Positions 8,965 through 16,909 of a DNA stretch of 47,388 nucleotides are shown here, piece by piece. This DNA is from JAJAZB01 sp964244295 (GTDB lineage Bacteria; Bacteroidota; Bacteroidia; Cytophagales; Spirosomataceae), in the NCBI GenBank assembly GCA_964244295.1, contig CAXTIG010000049.1, positions 1-47,388 on the forward strand, written 5' to 3'. The position numbers were made by a program, and so were the translations under genes. Each line of letters begins with the position of its first letter. Position 1 is the stretch's first letter. The notes under the pieces were generated by a model. The model was not told where the DNA came from, made no database searches, and was given only the letters and a program-made list of their open reading frames with translations.

Positions 8965-8998
8965 TAACTGAACTTCCCGGAAGTTCAGTTACTAAAAA
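8958..8998. terminator. 41-bp palindrome shared by two convergent stop codons
   Basis: Perfect palindrome of 20-bp arms around one central C (core AACTTCCCGGAAGTT), flanked by T on the left and A on the right. It contains both convergent stop codons (8962-8964 plus strand, 8992-8994 minus strand) and the last codon of each gene. It can act as a bidirectional terminator. The same core recurs at 34655-34711. Confidence 0.85.
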
Positions 8999-9498
8999 TA
9001 CCTCAATGCCTCCACCAACTGCTCCACCGTCGTTTCGCCCGACACGATGAGATCGGCCTGGCGGTAGATGGGCAAGCGGTTTGCGTAAGTGGTTTCGAGG
9101 GTAGCCGTGAGTTCGGCGGGGTCTTTCTGACGGTACAGCGGACGGTCGTCTTTGCGGGAGCGGAGCAGCCGCTCCACGAGGACAGTCAGCGGCACGTCGA
9201 GAAAAATACTCAGGCCGTTGGCTTTGATAAAAGCCAGGTTGTCAAAAAAACAGGGCACGCCGCCCCCGGTCGAAATCACCTGGAGTTCGGTGGTGGGCAG
9301 GCTTTTCAACACGGCACTTTCTACTTTTCGGAAATAATCTTCCCCGCGCAAGGCGAAGATTTCGGGAATGCTGAGGCCCTCGCGGGCTTCGATGCGCTTG
9401 TCCATGTCCACAAACGAGCACTCCAGTACCCGCGCCAGGCCCCGGCCCAGCGTACTTTTTCCCGAAGACGGCATTCCCAGCAGGTAAATTGGTTTCAT
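8992..9498 (-). CDS. aroK: shikimate kinase
   Basis: Phosphorylates shikimate to shikimate 3-phosphate in the aromatic amino acid (chorismate) pathway in the cytosol. It has 168 residues, standard for the family. Walker A is GMPSSGKST (residues 8-16), the shikimate-binding Asp is in FVDMDKRIE (D33), the Arg is in ALRGEDYFRKVE, the glycine triplet is in STGGGVP, and the lid is RKDDRPLY. The start overlaps the stop of the upstream membrane-protein gene by four bases (ATGA), implying translational coupling. The open frame continues upstream for many codons, but that part is only another frame of the preceding gene. Confidence 0.95.
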   Translation of the reverse strand: MKPIYLLGMPSSGKSTLGRGLARVLECSFVDMDKRIEAREGLSIPEIFALRGEDYFRKVESAVLKSLPTTELQVISTGGGVPCFFDNLAFIKANGLSIFLDVPLTVLVERLLRSRKDDRPLYRQKDPAELTATLETTYANRLPIYRQADLIVSGETTVEQLVEALRYF

Positions 9499-11249
9499 AA
9501 GCCAACTCCGGAAACGAGGAGGGTTTGGGAAGAAAAACGCAACGTGGCGCGCCCGTCGGCGAGGCGCAGCACGCCCACCCGGTACGTGCCAGGGCGCAGG
9601 GTGCCACTCAGGGCCGAACCGTGGAAACCGCGCCCGTAGAACCGGCCCGTGCGCAGCACGTTTTGCCAGGTATTGCGGCCCTGCCAGGTGCCCACGAGGT
9701 ACGTGTTTCGGTCGGATTTCAGCACGATAAATTGGTCGCCCTCGCCTTCCTCGCTCGTAAAATCGAACTGCCCAAACCGCCGGATGGCGTTGGGTTCGGG
9801 AATCACCAGCGTGTTGGTGGCGACGCCGATGCGTAGCGTCGAATCCACGTGGCTGACGGGGCGCAACAAGGCCGGTTCCGCCGCCGACAGGGGCGTTTGC
9901 GGCAATGGACAAATCCCCCGCCGGATGCCCGCCGCGTAGGTCGAACGGATTTCGACGTTGAACGGAGCCGGGTACTGCACAAAGCTTTCGTTGTAACGCC
10001 AGTTGAAAGCGTCGGCCCACTGGCTGTTGCGGCGGTAGGTGAGGGGAGGAGTGGCCCCAAACTGCGCCAGTACCCAAAATGCCCCACCAAAGATCAACAC
10101 GCTGACCAGCAACCAAACTCGCCCCCGCGCCGGGACGACGTGCAACAGCGTCAGGTAAAACACGATGAAGGCAAACGCCGCCATGTGAATGTACCGCACC
10201 TGCACCAGCCCCTGCAAGCCACTCCAGGAGCGAAACAGGCTGGTGATTAGGGCGGTAGCAAGCAAAACGGCTGCGCAGCCCATCAGGAAAAACTGGTCGG
10301 TTTTCAGGTAGCGTTGCCAAACGGAGTTCGGGGAAGTTTTTGTCAGGAACCCCCAGATGGCCCGCAGGTTGACCACGGCGAGCACGCCCGTCACCACGAG
10401 TCCGACCGCGATGGGCCGCGTCAGGTCTCCGGGCTTGAAGGCATCGGCGAAGGCCCCGACGAAGGCAAAAATTCCTCCCAAAAATCGAAGCGGATCAGCC
10501 AGGCTACCCGCCGGATCGCCGTTTTGGCCTTTGGTGTAGCCGAATCCGAAGAAGAAAAACGCCACGACCGCCAACGCCGCCAGCCAGGCCAGCAGCGGGA
10601 CCCAGCGGCGTTGCAGCGCCAGCACCACCGCACCCCAGGCGAAGCCGAGAATTCCGTTGCCGTGGGTAAACACTGCCACCACGGCCACGACCATTGCCCC
10701 GACGAACGCTGCCCGACTGGGCCGGGCGATGAGCACCGCCCCCAGAAACAGCCAGAAAAACACGCAGTACTGCTGAAGAATGCTGATCGTCCAGGTGAGG
10801 CTGTCGTACGATTGGGGCTGAAACAAAAACAGCGCGACGGGCAGGAAAAAAACGAATGGGAGCCGTTGTTCCGGGAGCCGTTGCTCGGAGGAGCTGATTT
10901 TCCGAAAAGCCCGGTAAAATAGGGCCACGAATCCAATCACGGTCAAATCGCCGAGCCAGGTCAGCGTGAGCCAGTTGATGCGGCCTTCAATTTTATAATC
11001 CAGCCAGGTGTAGAGCCGGGGGAAAATGATGCGGTGCTCGTTGTGTTGCACGGCCATGTCTTGCAGCATGGCACCGAACGAAAGGCCGCGTTCCTCCGCC
11101 CAAACCACGTTTTTCAAGAGATGAAAATCGTCGGCGAAGGGCAAATCCACGGCGTAGGTGGCGATTTGCCAGAAGTGCAGCCCGGCCAGGGCCACCACGA
11201 CCAGCACCGCCAGGCCGTTGACAAATGCCGAACGCAGCAGTTTTTCCAT
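9495..11249 (-). CDS. polytopic membrane protein, possibly GT-C glycosyltransferase-like
   Basis: Protein of 584 residues with about ten hydrophobic helices in the first 400 residues, followed by a soluble C-terminal region of about 180 residues rich in beta-type sequence (LRIGVATNTLVIPE, FIVLKSDRNTYLVG). After the first helix it has VDLPFADDFHLLKNV, an acidic pair in the first outer loop as in GT-C fold glycosyltransferases, and HNEHRIIFPRLYTWLDY nearby. That makes a lipid-linked sugar transferase possible, but I do not recognise the family and no function is assigned. A 15-base tandem duplication inside the gene gives EQRLPEQRLP near residue 125. It is translationally coupled to aroK downstream, and an inverted repeat separates it from the DoxX gene upstream. 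Confidence 0.75.
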   Translation of the reverse strand: MEKLLRSAFVNGLAVLVVVALAGLHFWQIATYAVDLPFADDFHLLKNVVWAEERGLSFGAMLQDMAVQHNEHRIIFPRLYTWLDYKIEGRINWLTLTWLGDLTVIGFVALFYRAFRKISSSEQRLPEQRLPFVFFLPVALFLFQPQSYDSLTWTISILQQYCVFFWLFLGAVLIARPSRAAFVGAMVVAVVAVFTHGNGILGFAWGAVVLALQRRWVPLLAWLAALAVVAFFFFGFGYTKGQNGDPAGSLADPLRFLGGIFAFVGAFADAFKPGDLTRPIAVGLVVTGVLAVVNLRAIWGFLTKTSPNSVWQRYLKTDQFFLMGCAAVLLATALITSLFRSWSGLQGLVQVRYIHMAAFAFIVFYLTLLHVVPARGRVWLLVSVLIFGGAFWVLAQFGATPPLTYRRNSQWADAFNWRYNESFVQYPAPFNVEIRSTYAAGIRRGICPLPQTPLSAAEPALLRPVSHVDSTLRIGVATNTLVIPEPNAIRRFGQFDFTSEEGEGDQFIVLKSDRNTYLVGTWQGRNTWQNVLRTGRFYGRGFHGSALSGTLRPGTYRVGVLRLADGRATLRFSSQTLLVSGVGL

Positions 11250-11278
11250 CGAAGTTGGTTAGGATTTCGGTTTTTAGA

Positions 11279-11371
11279 TGCGGGGGTCACCCTGAGCGGA
11301 GTCGAAGGGCGTGCGGCTGGTCAGCGCTGGCCCACCGCACGCCCTTCGACTCCGCTCAGGGTGACCCCGCA
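11279..11371. repeat. inverted repeat, CCCTGAGCGGAGTCGAAGG family
   Basis: The arms at 11279-11316 and 11335-11371 match except for one extra G. They carry GTCACCCTGAGCGGAGTCGA, a motif repeated at 23707-23770 and in varied form at 13168-13290. Repeats with this core are widespread in unrelated bacterial genomes as far as I recall. It lies between two same-strand genes. Confidence 0.88.
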
Positions 11372-11386
11372 GGATTCGGCCATTTT

Positions 11387-12481
11387 TTAGTCGGCAACGT
11401 AGGTCAACACTTCTTCTTTCGTGGGCACGTCGAGGTAACTCCACTTGCCCTTCACCACGCCGTCGCGGAGTAGCCAGAGGCCGGGGTTGGTTCGGCTGAT
11501 GGTTTTTGCCACCTTGAAATCGACGAAAAAGTACGGTAGGGCCAGTTGGTGTTCGTGGCGAAAGGCCTCGAACTCGGCCTGGGGGGAGGAAGTCAGCAGC
11601 AAGGGCGTCACGGCGCTGCCTTCGAGGCTGCGGGCAAGGGCCTTGATTTCGTCGAGGGTACCGAGGTTGGCGTGGTGAACATCCTGGACGAGGATGAACA
11701 GTTTTTTACCCCGAAAACTTTCTTCGGTAAAATCGGTCGAATCGTTCCAGACCCGGTAGTCGGTGATTTTGGGTTTGGCCCCTTCGTTGAGCAGCACCAT
11801 TTCCTTGAATTTGTAGGTCGTATCGGTGGGATACTGGTCAAATTCTTTGGTTTCCTCGCCTTTGGTCAGGATGTACCGGAAGCGCAGCGGCTCCGACGGC
11901 TTCATGTTGCGCGGAATACTCTGACCGACGGCGTAAGCCAGACCGTCGTAGGGCGGCAGGTGCCGGATGGCGTACACGCCCAGGCCCAAACAGCCCAGCG
12001 CCGCCAGTCCGACCAACCAACCCGTGCGGGGCCGGGCGAAATCGTTCCGCCGCCAAAGGATGACGAGGATGAGAGCGAGCAGGATCAGGTCTTTCCAGAA
12101 CGAAGTCCAGGGCTTGAGTTTGATCATTTCCCCGAAACACCCGCAGTCGGTGACGGCGTTGTAAAAGGCGGAGTAGAAGGTCAGGAAGGCGAAAAACAGG
12201 CAGAGGACGAGCAAAAACCAGGACGTGCGGCGCAGGTTCCACTGCACGAGCAGGGCCACACCCGCCAGCACTTCGAGCGAGCAGAGCAGCACCGAAAACC
12301 AGAGCGCCCCCGGTACGAGCGCTTCCCAGAACGGGGCGCTCCAGGCCCAATCCTGGGCGAATACTTCAAAATATTCTTCGAGTTTAATCTGGGTACCGAC
12401 CGGGTCGTTGAGTTTGATGAGACCCGAAAAAACAAACACCGCCCCGACGACGACGCGGCAAACCTGGGCAAGAAATTTCAT
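11387..12481 (-). CDS. DoxX/MauE-like membrane protein, BT_3928 family
   Basis: Protein of 364 residues. The N-terminal 160 residues form a four-helix DoxX/MauE-type membrane domain (VVVGAVFVFSGLIKLNDPVG) with the cysteine motif TDCGCFGE. A further helix follows, and then a domain of about 190 residues outside the membrane that includes a thioredoxin-like segment (FILVQDVHHANLGTL, LPYFFVDF, NPGLWLLRDGVVKGKW) without a CxxC pair. This layout matches the Bacteroidota BT_3928 family, whose biochemical role is not established; the MauE resemblance hints at thiol or electron handling. It follows the DUF1599 gene as in other Bacteroidota. A promoter-like TACTTTTG lies only 4 bases before the ATG. 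Confidence 0.85.
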   Translation of the reverse strand: MKFLAQVCRVVVGAVFVFSGLIKLNDPVGTQIKLEEYFEVFAQDWAWSAPFWEALVPGALWFSVLLCSLEVLAGVALLVQWNLRRTSWFLLVLCLFFAFLTFYSAFYNAVTDCGCFGEMIKLKPWTSFWKDLILLALILVILWRRNDFARPRTGWLVGLAALGCLGLGVYAIRHLPPYDGLAYAVGQSIPRNMKPSEPLRFRYILTKGEETKEFDQYPTDTTYKFKEMVLLNEGAKPKITDYRVWNDSTDFTEESFRGKKLFILVQDVHHANLGTLDEIKALARSLEGSAVTPLLLTSSPQAEFEAFRHEHQLALPYFFVDFKVAKTISRTNPGLWLLRDGVVKGKWSYLDVPTKEEVLTYVAD

Positions 12482-12485
12482 GGGG

Positions 12486-12493
12486 CAAAAGTA
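12486..12493 (-). promoter_or_regulatory. possible -7 element directly before the DoxX start
   Basis: The minus strand reads TACTTTTG (12493-12486), a match to TAnnTTTG, with 4 bases between it and the start codon. If used, transcription would begin at or inside the ATG. No clear -33 element is visible; the upstream position is occupied by an inverted repeat. Confidence 0.3.
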
Positions 12494-12499
12494 GAAAAA

Positions 12500-12622
12500 A
12501 GGTGGCTCCGACTTCCAGTCGGAGTTCGACCACAGGTCGAAAGTTACCGGGTGGTGCGGGCCCTTTTCGACTTGCGGTCGAACTCCGACCAGAGGACTAC
12601 GCGTCTGCGGTCGGAGCCACCT
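12500..12622. repeat. inverted repeat, GGTGGCTCCGAC family (copy 1)
   Basis: Outer arms AGGTGGCTCCGAC (12500-12512) and its complement (12610-12622) enclose further paired pieces, TCGGAGTTCGACC and GGTCGAACTCCGA. The end falls in the DUF1599 stop codon (12621-12623). Other copies are at 24971-25080 and 42811-42916. Confidence 0.85.
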
Positions 12623-13154
12623 AGTTTAATTTTATCAAACAAAAAACCGCGTAGTTGATGATGTCGCGGTAGTTGGCGTCCACGCCTTCCGACACGAGCG
12701 TCTGGCCCGCATTGTCCTCGATTTGCTTCGTGCGGAGGAGTTTCATCAGAATCAGGTCGGTCATCGAGCTGACCCGCATTTCGCGCCAGGCTTCGCCGTA
12801 ATCGTGGTTTTTAGCCAAGAGCAACGCGAGGGTTTCGTCCACCTGGGCGTCGTAGCGGGCGGCGAGTTCGTCGGCAGGCAGGTCGAGGCGGGGGTCGGCG
12901 GCGAGGTCGAGTTGGATGAGGGCCATCAAACTGTAATTGACCAGCCCGACGAATTCGGCCCCCACGCCCTCGGCCACTTTCTGCACGCCCGTTTCCTGAA
13001 GTTGCCGGATGCGCTGGGCTTTGATAAACAACTGGTCGGTGAGGCTGGGCAACCGCAGGATGCGCCAGGCCGTGCCGTAATCCGCGTTCTTTTTCAAAAA
13101 AAGGTCCTTGCATCGCGCCACGACTTGGCGATATTCGGCTTCGGTTTGAGACAT
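12621..13154 (-). CDS. DUF1599 domain protein
   Basis: Protein of 177 residues made of two similar halves: LFLKKNADYGTAWRILRLPSLTDQLFIKAQRIRQLQ and LLAKNHDYGEAWREMRVSSMTDLILMKLLRTKQIED. Each has the (K/N)xDYGxAWR motif that defines DUF1599. The family has been annotated as a nucleotide modification associated domain, but no reaction is known to me. The internal duplication suggests a pseudo-dimer. It sits just upstream of the BT_3928-type gene and back to back with folP, an arrangement I recall as common in Bacteroidota. Confidence 0.9.
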   Translation of the reverse strand: MSQTEAEYRQVVARCKDLFLKKNADYGTAWRILRLPSLTDQLFIKAQRIRQLQETGVQKVAEGVGAEFVGLVNYSLMALIQLDLAADPRLDLPADELAARYDAQVDETLALLLAKNHDYGEAWREMRVSSMTDLILMKLLRTKQIEDNAGQTLVSEGVDANYRDIINYAVFCLIKLN

Positions 13155-13167
13155 CTTTCAAGGTACC

Positions 13168-13290
13168 TGTCATCCTGAGCGTAGCGAAGGAACTCGTTAG
13201 ACCCCCGACCACTTGGCAGGTCACCCAGCGGTAGCCTACTGCGGACTAATCGGAGGGCCAACGAGATCCTTCGCTACGCTCAGGATGACA
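13168..13290. repeat. inverted repeat in the DUF1599/folP divergent gap
   Basis: The arms at 13168-13198 and 13260-13290 carry TGTCATCCTGAGCGTAGCGA and then AACTCGTT/AACGAGAT, around a loop of about 60 bases. It lies between divergent genes, so it is part of both upstream regions and is not a terminator by position. It ends 14 bases before the folP start. Confidence 0.85.
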
Positions 13291-13304
13291 GAAATAGGAA
13301 AATA

Positions 13305-14159
13305 ATGCCCGAAATTACCGCCTTTCGCCCAAAAACCACGCTCAACGTGCGCGGAACGCTCGTCGATCTGCGAACGCCCGCCGTGATGGGCATCCTCAAC
13401 GCCACGCCCGATTCATTTTATGCCGAAAGCCGCGCCCAGGCCGAGGACGAGTTGCTGGCGAAAGCCGACCAAATGCTCGCCGAAGGCGCGACCTTCCTCG
13501 ACGTGGGCGGTTACTCCACCCGCCCCGGTGCGCCCGACGTGAGCGAAGCCGAAGAAACCGAGCGGGTGCTGGCGGCCCTCGAATCCCTGCACCGGCAGTT
13601 TCCCGAAGCCTTGCTTTCGGTGGATACCTTTCGGGCCAGCGTGGCGGAAAAAGCGGTGGAGGCGGGAGCCGGGCTGGTCAACGACGTGGCGGGCGGCAGC
13701 CTCGACCCGGCCATGTTTGCCACCGTGGCCCGGCTGGGTGTGCCCTACGTGCTGATGCACCTGCGCGGCACGCCCCAGACCATGATTTCGCTGGCGCACT
13801 ACGAAAACGTGACGCTCGAGGTTATCGCCGAGTTGAGCGAAAATATGGCCCAACTCCGCGCGCTGGGCGTAAACGACCTGATTCTCGACCCCGGTTTCGG
13901 CTTTGCCAAAACCCCCGCCCACAACGACCAGTTGCTGCGTGAGCTTCCGGCCTTCCGGCTTTTTGAATTACCTTTGCTCGTGGGTCTTTCCCGCAAATCG
14001 GGCATCTGGCGGCGGCTCGGCATCACGCCCGCCGAGGCGCTCAACGGCAGCACCGTCCTCCACACGGCGGCGCTACTCGGCGGAGCGAGTATCCTGCGGG
14101 TGCACGATGTGAAGGAGGTGGTGGAGGCGGTGAAGCTGGTAAACTATTTGAAAAAATAA
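13305..14159 (+). CDS. folP: dihydropteroate synthase
   Basis: Joins 6-hydroxymethyl-dihydropterin pyrophosphate and p-aminobenzoate in folate synthesis; cytosolic TIM barrel of 284 residues. Family motifs appear in order: MGILNATPDSF, the pABA-loop region DVGGYSTRPGAPDVSEAEE, SVDTF, NDVAGG, LDPGFGFAKT, VGLSRKSGIWR, and RVHDVKEVVEA near the end. All expected substrate-binding positions are present. The next gene downstream is a class IV aminotransferase, the family that includes aminodeoxychorismate lyase, but an inverted repeat separates the two. Confidence 0.96.
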   Translation: MPEITAFRPKTTLNVRGTLVDLRTPAVMGILNATPDSFYAESRAQAEDELLAKADQMLAEGATFLDVGGYSTRPGAPDVSEAEETERVLAALESLHRQFPEALLSVDTFRASVAEKAVEAGAGLVNDVAGGSLDPAMFATVARLGVPYVLMHLRGTPQTMISLAHYENVTLEVIAELSENMAQLRALGVNDLILDPGFGFAKTPAHNDQLLRELPAFRLFELPLLVGLSRKSGIWRRLGITPAEALNGSTVLHTAALLGGASILRVHDVKEVVEAVKLVNYLKK

Positions 14160-14170
14160 CCCCTGCCATC

Positions 14171-14240
14171 GCGTCATTGCTTCGCTCCGGTGAATAATTC
14201 TCGCTACGCTCGCTTTATTCACCTCCGCTCGCAATGACGC
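14171..14240. repeat. inverted repeat, GCGTCATTGC family (copy 1)
   Basis: GCGTCATTGC...GGTGAATA (14171-14196) pairs imperfectly with TATTCACC...GCAATGACGC (14216-14240). The same GCGTCATTGCGAGCGGAG ends flank a larger element at 35363-35601. Confidence 0.8.
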
Positions 14241-14253
14241 ACTCTGTTTTTTT

Positions 14254-15093
14254 ATGGACTACTACTTCCTAAACCACCAAATCCTCCCCGCCGACGAGGC
14301 CCGGCTGCACGTCAGCGACTTGGGACTGCTGCGGGCCTACGGCATTTTCGACTACTTCCGGGCCATTGAGGGGCAACCGGTTTTTCTGGAAGACCACCTT
14401 GACCGCTTCGAGCGCTCGGCCCAACTGCTGGGGCTGACCATTCCGCTCAGCCGCGAGGCGTTGAGAAACCTGGTCGATGAACTGGCCCGGCTCAACCCGC
14501 ACCCGCTGCTGGGGTTCAAGTTCGTGCTCACGGGCGGCTACTCGCCCGACGGCTTCGGCCCCGCCGCCGAGCCGAATCTGGTGGTGATTCCGAAACCGTT
14601 TCAGTTTAAAGAAGCCCCCGGCGGACTGCATTTCATGACCGTGGCGCACCAGCGGCAACTTTTTGAAGTAAAAAGCCTGGATTATTTGATGCCGATTTTT
14701 ACCCTCCGAAAACAAGCCGAAATCGGGGCCGACGACGTGCTGTACCACCACAACGGGCTGATTACCGAATCGTCGCGGAGTAATATTTTTATCGTGAAAG
14801 ACGGTGTCGTCGTCACGCCCGCCGAGGGGATGCTGCGCGGCATCACCCGGCAGCACGTGTTGCGCCTGGCGGCGGAAGCGTTTCCAACGGAAGTGCGGGC
14901 CGTGACCCTGGCCGAAACCCTCGCCGCCGACGAGGTGTTTACCACCGGCAGCACCAAGCGGATTCTGCCCGTGACCCGGATCGACGGCCAGCCGGTGGGC
15001 GATGGAAAACCCGGTTCGATTACGCAAAAACTGGCCGCGCTGTTTCTCGATTACGAACGCGAGCGTCTGGCGGCGGTTGCGTTGAGCCGCTAA
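14254..15093 (+). CDS. PLP-dependent class IV aminotransferase
   Basis: Protein of 279 residues of the fold shared by branched-chain aminotransferase, D-amino-acid aminotransferase and aminodeoxychorismate lyase. Seen: HVSDLGLLRAYGIFDYFRA near the N-terminus, FLEDHLDRFERSA, the lysine in EVKSLDYLM as the likely PLP Schiff-base residue, the E...SNIF segment (LITESSRSNIFIVKDG), GMLRGITRQHV, and the TTGSTKRILPV phosphate/cofactor segment. Which of the three activities it has cannot be decided. Its position next to folP would suit aminodeoxychorismate lyase, whereas amino acid transamination is equally compatible with the sequence. Cytosolic. Confidence 0.88.
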   Translation: MDYYFLNHQILPADEARLHVSDLGLLRAYGIFDYFRAIEGQPVFLEDHLDRFERSAQLLGLTIPLSREALRNLVDELARLNPHPLLGFKFVLTGGYSPDGFGPAAEPNLVVIPKPFQFKEAPGGLHFMTVAHQRQLFEVKSLDYLMPIFTLRKQAEIGADDVLYHHNGLITESSRSNIFIVKDGVVVTPAEGMLRGITRQHVLRLAAEAFPTEVRAVTLAETLAADEVFTTGSTKRILPVTRIDGQPVGDGKPGSITQKLAALFLDYERERLAAVALSR

Positions 15094-15102
15094 GTTGACG
15101 AC

Positions 15103-16251
15103 ATGGTGTATTCCGAACTTTCTTTCCTGTTGAAACGACTTTTTTTTGCCACCTGTGCCCTGCTGGCGGCATTGGCGCACCAGGCGTGTAGCCAAAGCGA
15201 AGCCCCGGCGAGTCCCGTTCCCCCCCAATTTTCCTGGCCCGACCGGGGCTGTGATTCCACCCAACGGGTGAGCAGCATCACCGCCTTCGACCTGGTGCAG
15301 CCTTTTTACCCCGACGACACCCTCGCCGCCGGATTGGCCGAGGAAGACGTGCCCGTGCCGATCCGGGTTTTCGCGGTCGTGATCGACAGCCTCGGAAAAA
15401 CCCGTTGGGCCAGCCTGGGGGCCGATTCCCTGCTTCAACCCCGGTTGTTGAACACGTCCACTCCTGTGGCGGACTGGGAGCCGCTCCGGCTGAGCTTGCC
15501 CGAACAAACCTACCTCCGGGCGATGGTCGACCAGCCCAAGTACCTGTTCCGGCGTTGGGAACCGCTGCTCACTGGCGCACGCAGCCAGTGGCTCGCCAAA
15601 CGCGACTCGCTGCTCGATTCGCTCAAAAAAGTGTATCCCACCTACACCCTGCGCCTTCTCAACGACCTCCGCACGGCAGGGATGCAGGCCAAATTTCTAA
15701 AACGGGGCAGTTCCAACGCCCCCCTCTCGCAGCACCAGTTCGGGCTGGCCGTCGACGTGGGCATCATCAGCAAGGGCAAACTGCTCAAGGGCTACAACAC
15801 CTACGCGGCCATTGGGCGGCTCGCCCCGCACTACGGCCTCACCTGGGGCGGCACCTTCGTGGGCTTTATCGATCCCAATCATTTTCAGGCGGTGAAAAAC
15901 TCGGCGGCGATGGTGCGGCAATTCCCCGAACTCCGGTTTGAATTTGAACCCTACCGCCGCCACTACCTGCGGCGCGTGACCCAAAAAGTGGCCGAGGGCA
16001 AGGAAGACGAAGTGCAGGACACCGAAGAATTATTGGAAGTGATGAACCAACTCCGTCACCAGCAGCCCTGCCCCTGCGATTCGGAAGCCGTGGCGGCGCC
16101 CTCGGTGCTGGAGACCGTCCAGGCGCAGTTGCAGGCGGCGGGCTACCTACCCGCCCGCGACGTGCTGCTGCTGGGCCACCTGCCCAGTCAGACCCTCACC
16201 GCGACCCGGGGCACCACCCGACTGACCTACCGACTGGGGCGTTGGCGTTGA
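15103..16251 (+). CDS. M15-type peptidase-like lipoprotein
   Basis: Protein of 382 residues. The start has an n-region with KR, a hydrophobic stretch and lipobox LAHQAC (Cys near residue 29), so it should be a lipoprotein. Residues about 205-270 carry the signature of LD/DD-peptidases of family M15: SQHQFGLAVDVG (S-x-H-x2-G-x-A-x-D) and WGGTFVGFIDPNHFQ, giving the His, Asp and His zinc ligands. The expected role is trimming peptidoglycan peptides in the periplasm. A region after the peptidase core contains a Cys-rich spot (QPCPCDSE), and a C-terminal piece (VQAQLQAAGYLPARDVLLLG) resembles a peptidoglycan-binding helix. It begins 9 bases after the aminotransferase stop, so the two may be co-transcribed. 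Confidence 0.82.
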   Translation: MVYSELSFLLKRLFFATCALLAALAHQACSQSEAPASPVPPQFSWPDRGCDSTQRVSSITAFDLVQPFYPDDTLAAGLAEEDVPVPIRVFAVVIDSLGKTRWASLGADSLLQPRLLNTSTPVADWEPLRLSLPEQTYLRAMVDQPKYLFRRWEPLLTGARSQWLAKRDSLLDSLKKVYPTYTLRLLNDLRTAGMQAKFLKRGSSNAPLSQHQFGLAVDVGIISKGKLLKGYNTYAAIGRLAPHYGLTWGGTFVGFIDPNHFQAVKNSAAMVRQFPELRFEFEPYRRHYLRRVTQKVAEGKEDEVQDTEELLEVMNQLRHQQPCPCDSEAVAAPSVLETVQAQLQAAGYLPARDVLLLGHLPSQTLTATRGTTRLTYRLGRWR

Positions 16252-16360
16252 GGAATGGAATTTTAGGTAACATTGCGCCGGGTTCGGGAGTTGGGTTTTC
16301 CGTAAACTCCGAAACCCGATCCTAAACCAATTTTTTTAATCCCCAAACCAACCAAGTACC

Positions 16361-16837
16361 ATGGGACTTATCTCGTTCATGAAAGGCGTCGGTGAAAAAC
16401 TCTTTGGCAACAAAGACGAAGAGCAGAAAGCCGCTGCCGCCGCCCCCGCCGAAGCCGAACCCCTCCGCGCCAGTGCGCTGCTCCAGAAAGTAAAATCGCT
16501 GGGGCTGGTTTACAAGACCCTCACCGTCCGCACCAACGGCGATACGGTGACGATCCAGGGCGAAGTCGCCAAGCAGGAAGACGCCGAGAAAATCGCCCTC
16601 GCCGTGGGCAACATCGAAGGCGTTCACATGGTGGACAACCAGATGACCGCTGCCGAACCCCAGGATGAGTCGCAGTACCACACCGTGGAAAGCGGCGACA
16701 GCCTCTCGAAAATCGCCCAGCGCTACTACGGCGACATGATGAAGTACCCCTCGATTTTCGAGGCCAACAAACCGATGCTCAGCGACCCCGAAAAAATTTA
16801 TCCGGGACAGGTGCTGCGGATTCCGAAGTTGGACTGA
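16361..16837 (+). CDS. lysM: BON-LysM protein (YgaU/Kbp family)
   Basis: Protein of 158 residues with no signal peptide. After MGLISFMKGVGEKLFG, an Ala/Glu-rich linker and a BON domain (about 38-98, LTVRTNGDTVTIQGEV...NIEGVHMVDNQM), it has one LysM domain (about 105-156, YHTVESGDSLSKIAQRYYGD...YPGQVLRIPKL). This is the exact layout of E. coli YgaU/Kbp, a small cytosolic K+-binding protein often annotated as peptidoglycan-binding LysM protein. Assignment to the family is firm, whereas K+ binding here is inferred. Single gene followed by a perfect terminator. Confidence 0.93.
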   Translation: MGLISFMKGVGEKLFGNKDEEQKAAAAAPAEAEPLRASALLQKVKSLGLVYKTLTVRTNGDTVTIQGEVAKQEDAEKIALAVGNIEGVHMVDNQMTAAEPQDESQYHTVESGDSLSKIAQRYYGDMMKYPSIFEANKPMLSDPEKIYPGQVLRIPKLD

Positions 16838-16853
16838 AAGACGATTTTTAACG

Positions 16854-16889
16854 AAAAAGCCCGTCCCGATTAATCGGGACGGGCTTTTT
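16854..16889. terminator. perfect palindromic terminator after the lysM gene
   Basis: A 36-bp perfect palindrome (AAGCCCGTCCCGATT then its complement) ends in TTTTTT. Because both flanks are A/T runs, it can also stop transcription on the other strand from the small convergent gene. Confidence 0.9.
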
Positions 16890-16909
16890 TATGGATCAAA
16901 TCCAGCAAT

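Noticed and set aside
8992..10320. Fusion of aroK with a long N-terminal extension
   Set aside because: The upstream 270 or so codons are the membrane-protein gene read in another frame; aroK has its own ATG at 9498 and a normal length.
14269..15507. 412-codon open frame on the minus strand opposite the aminotransferase
   Set aside because: Covers the aminotransferase and part of the M15 gene in antisense; composition is that of a GC-rich shadow frame.
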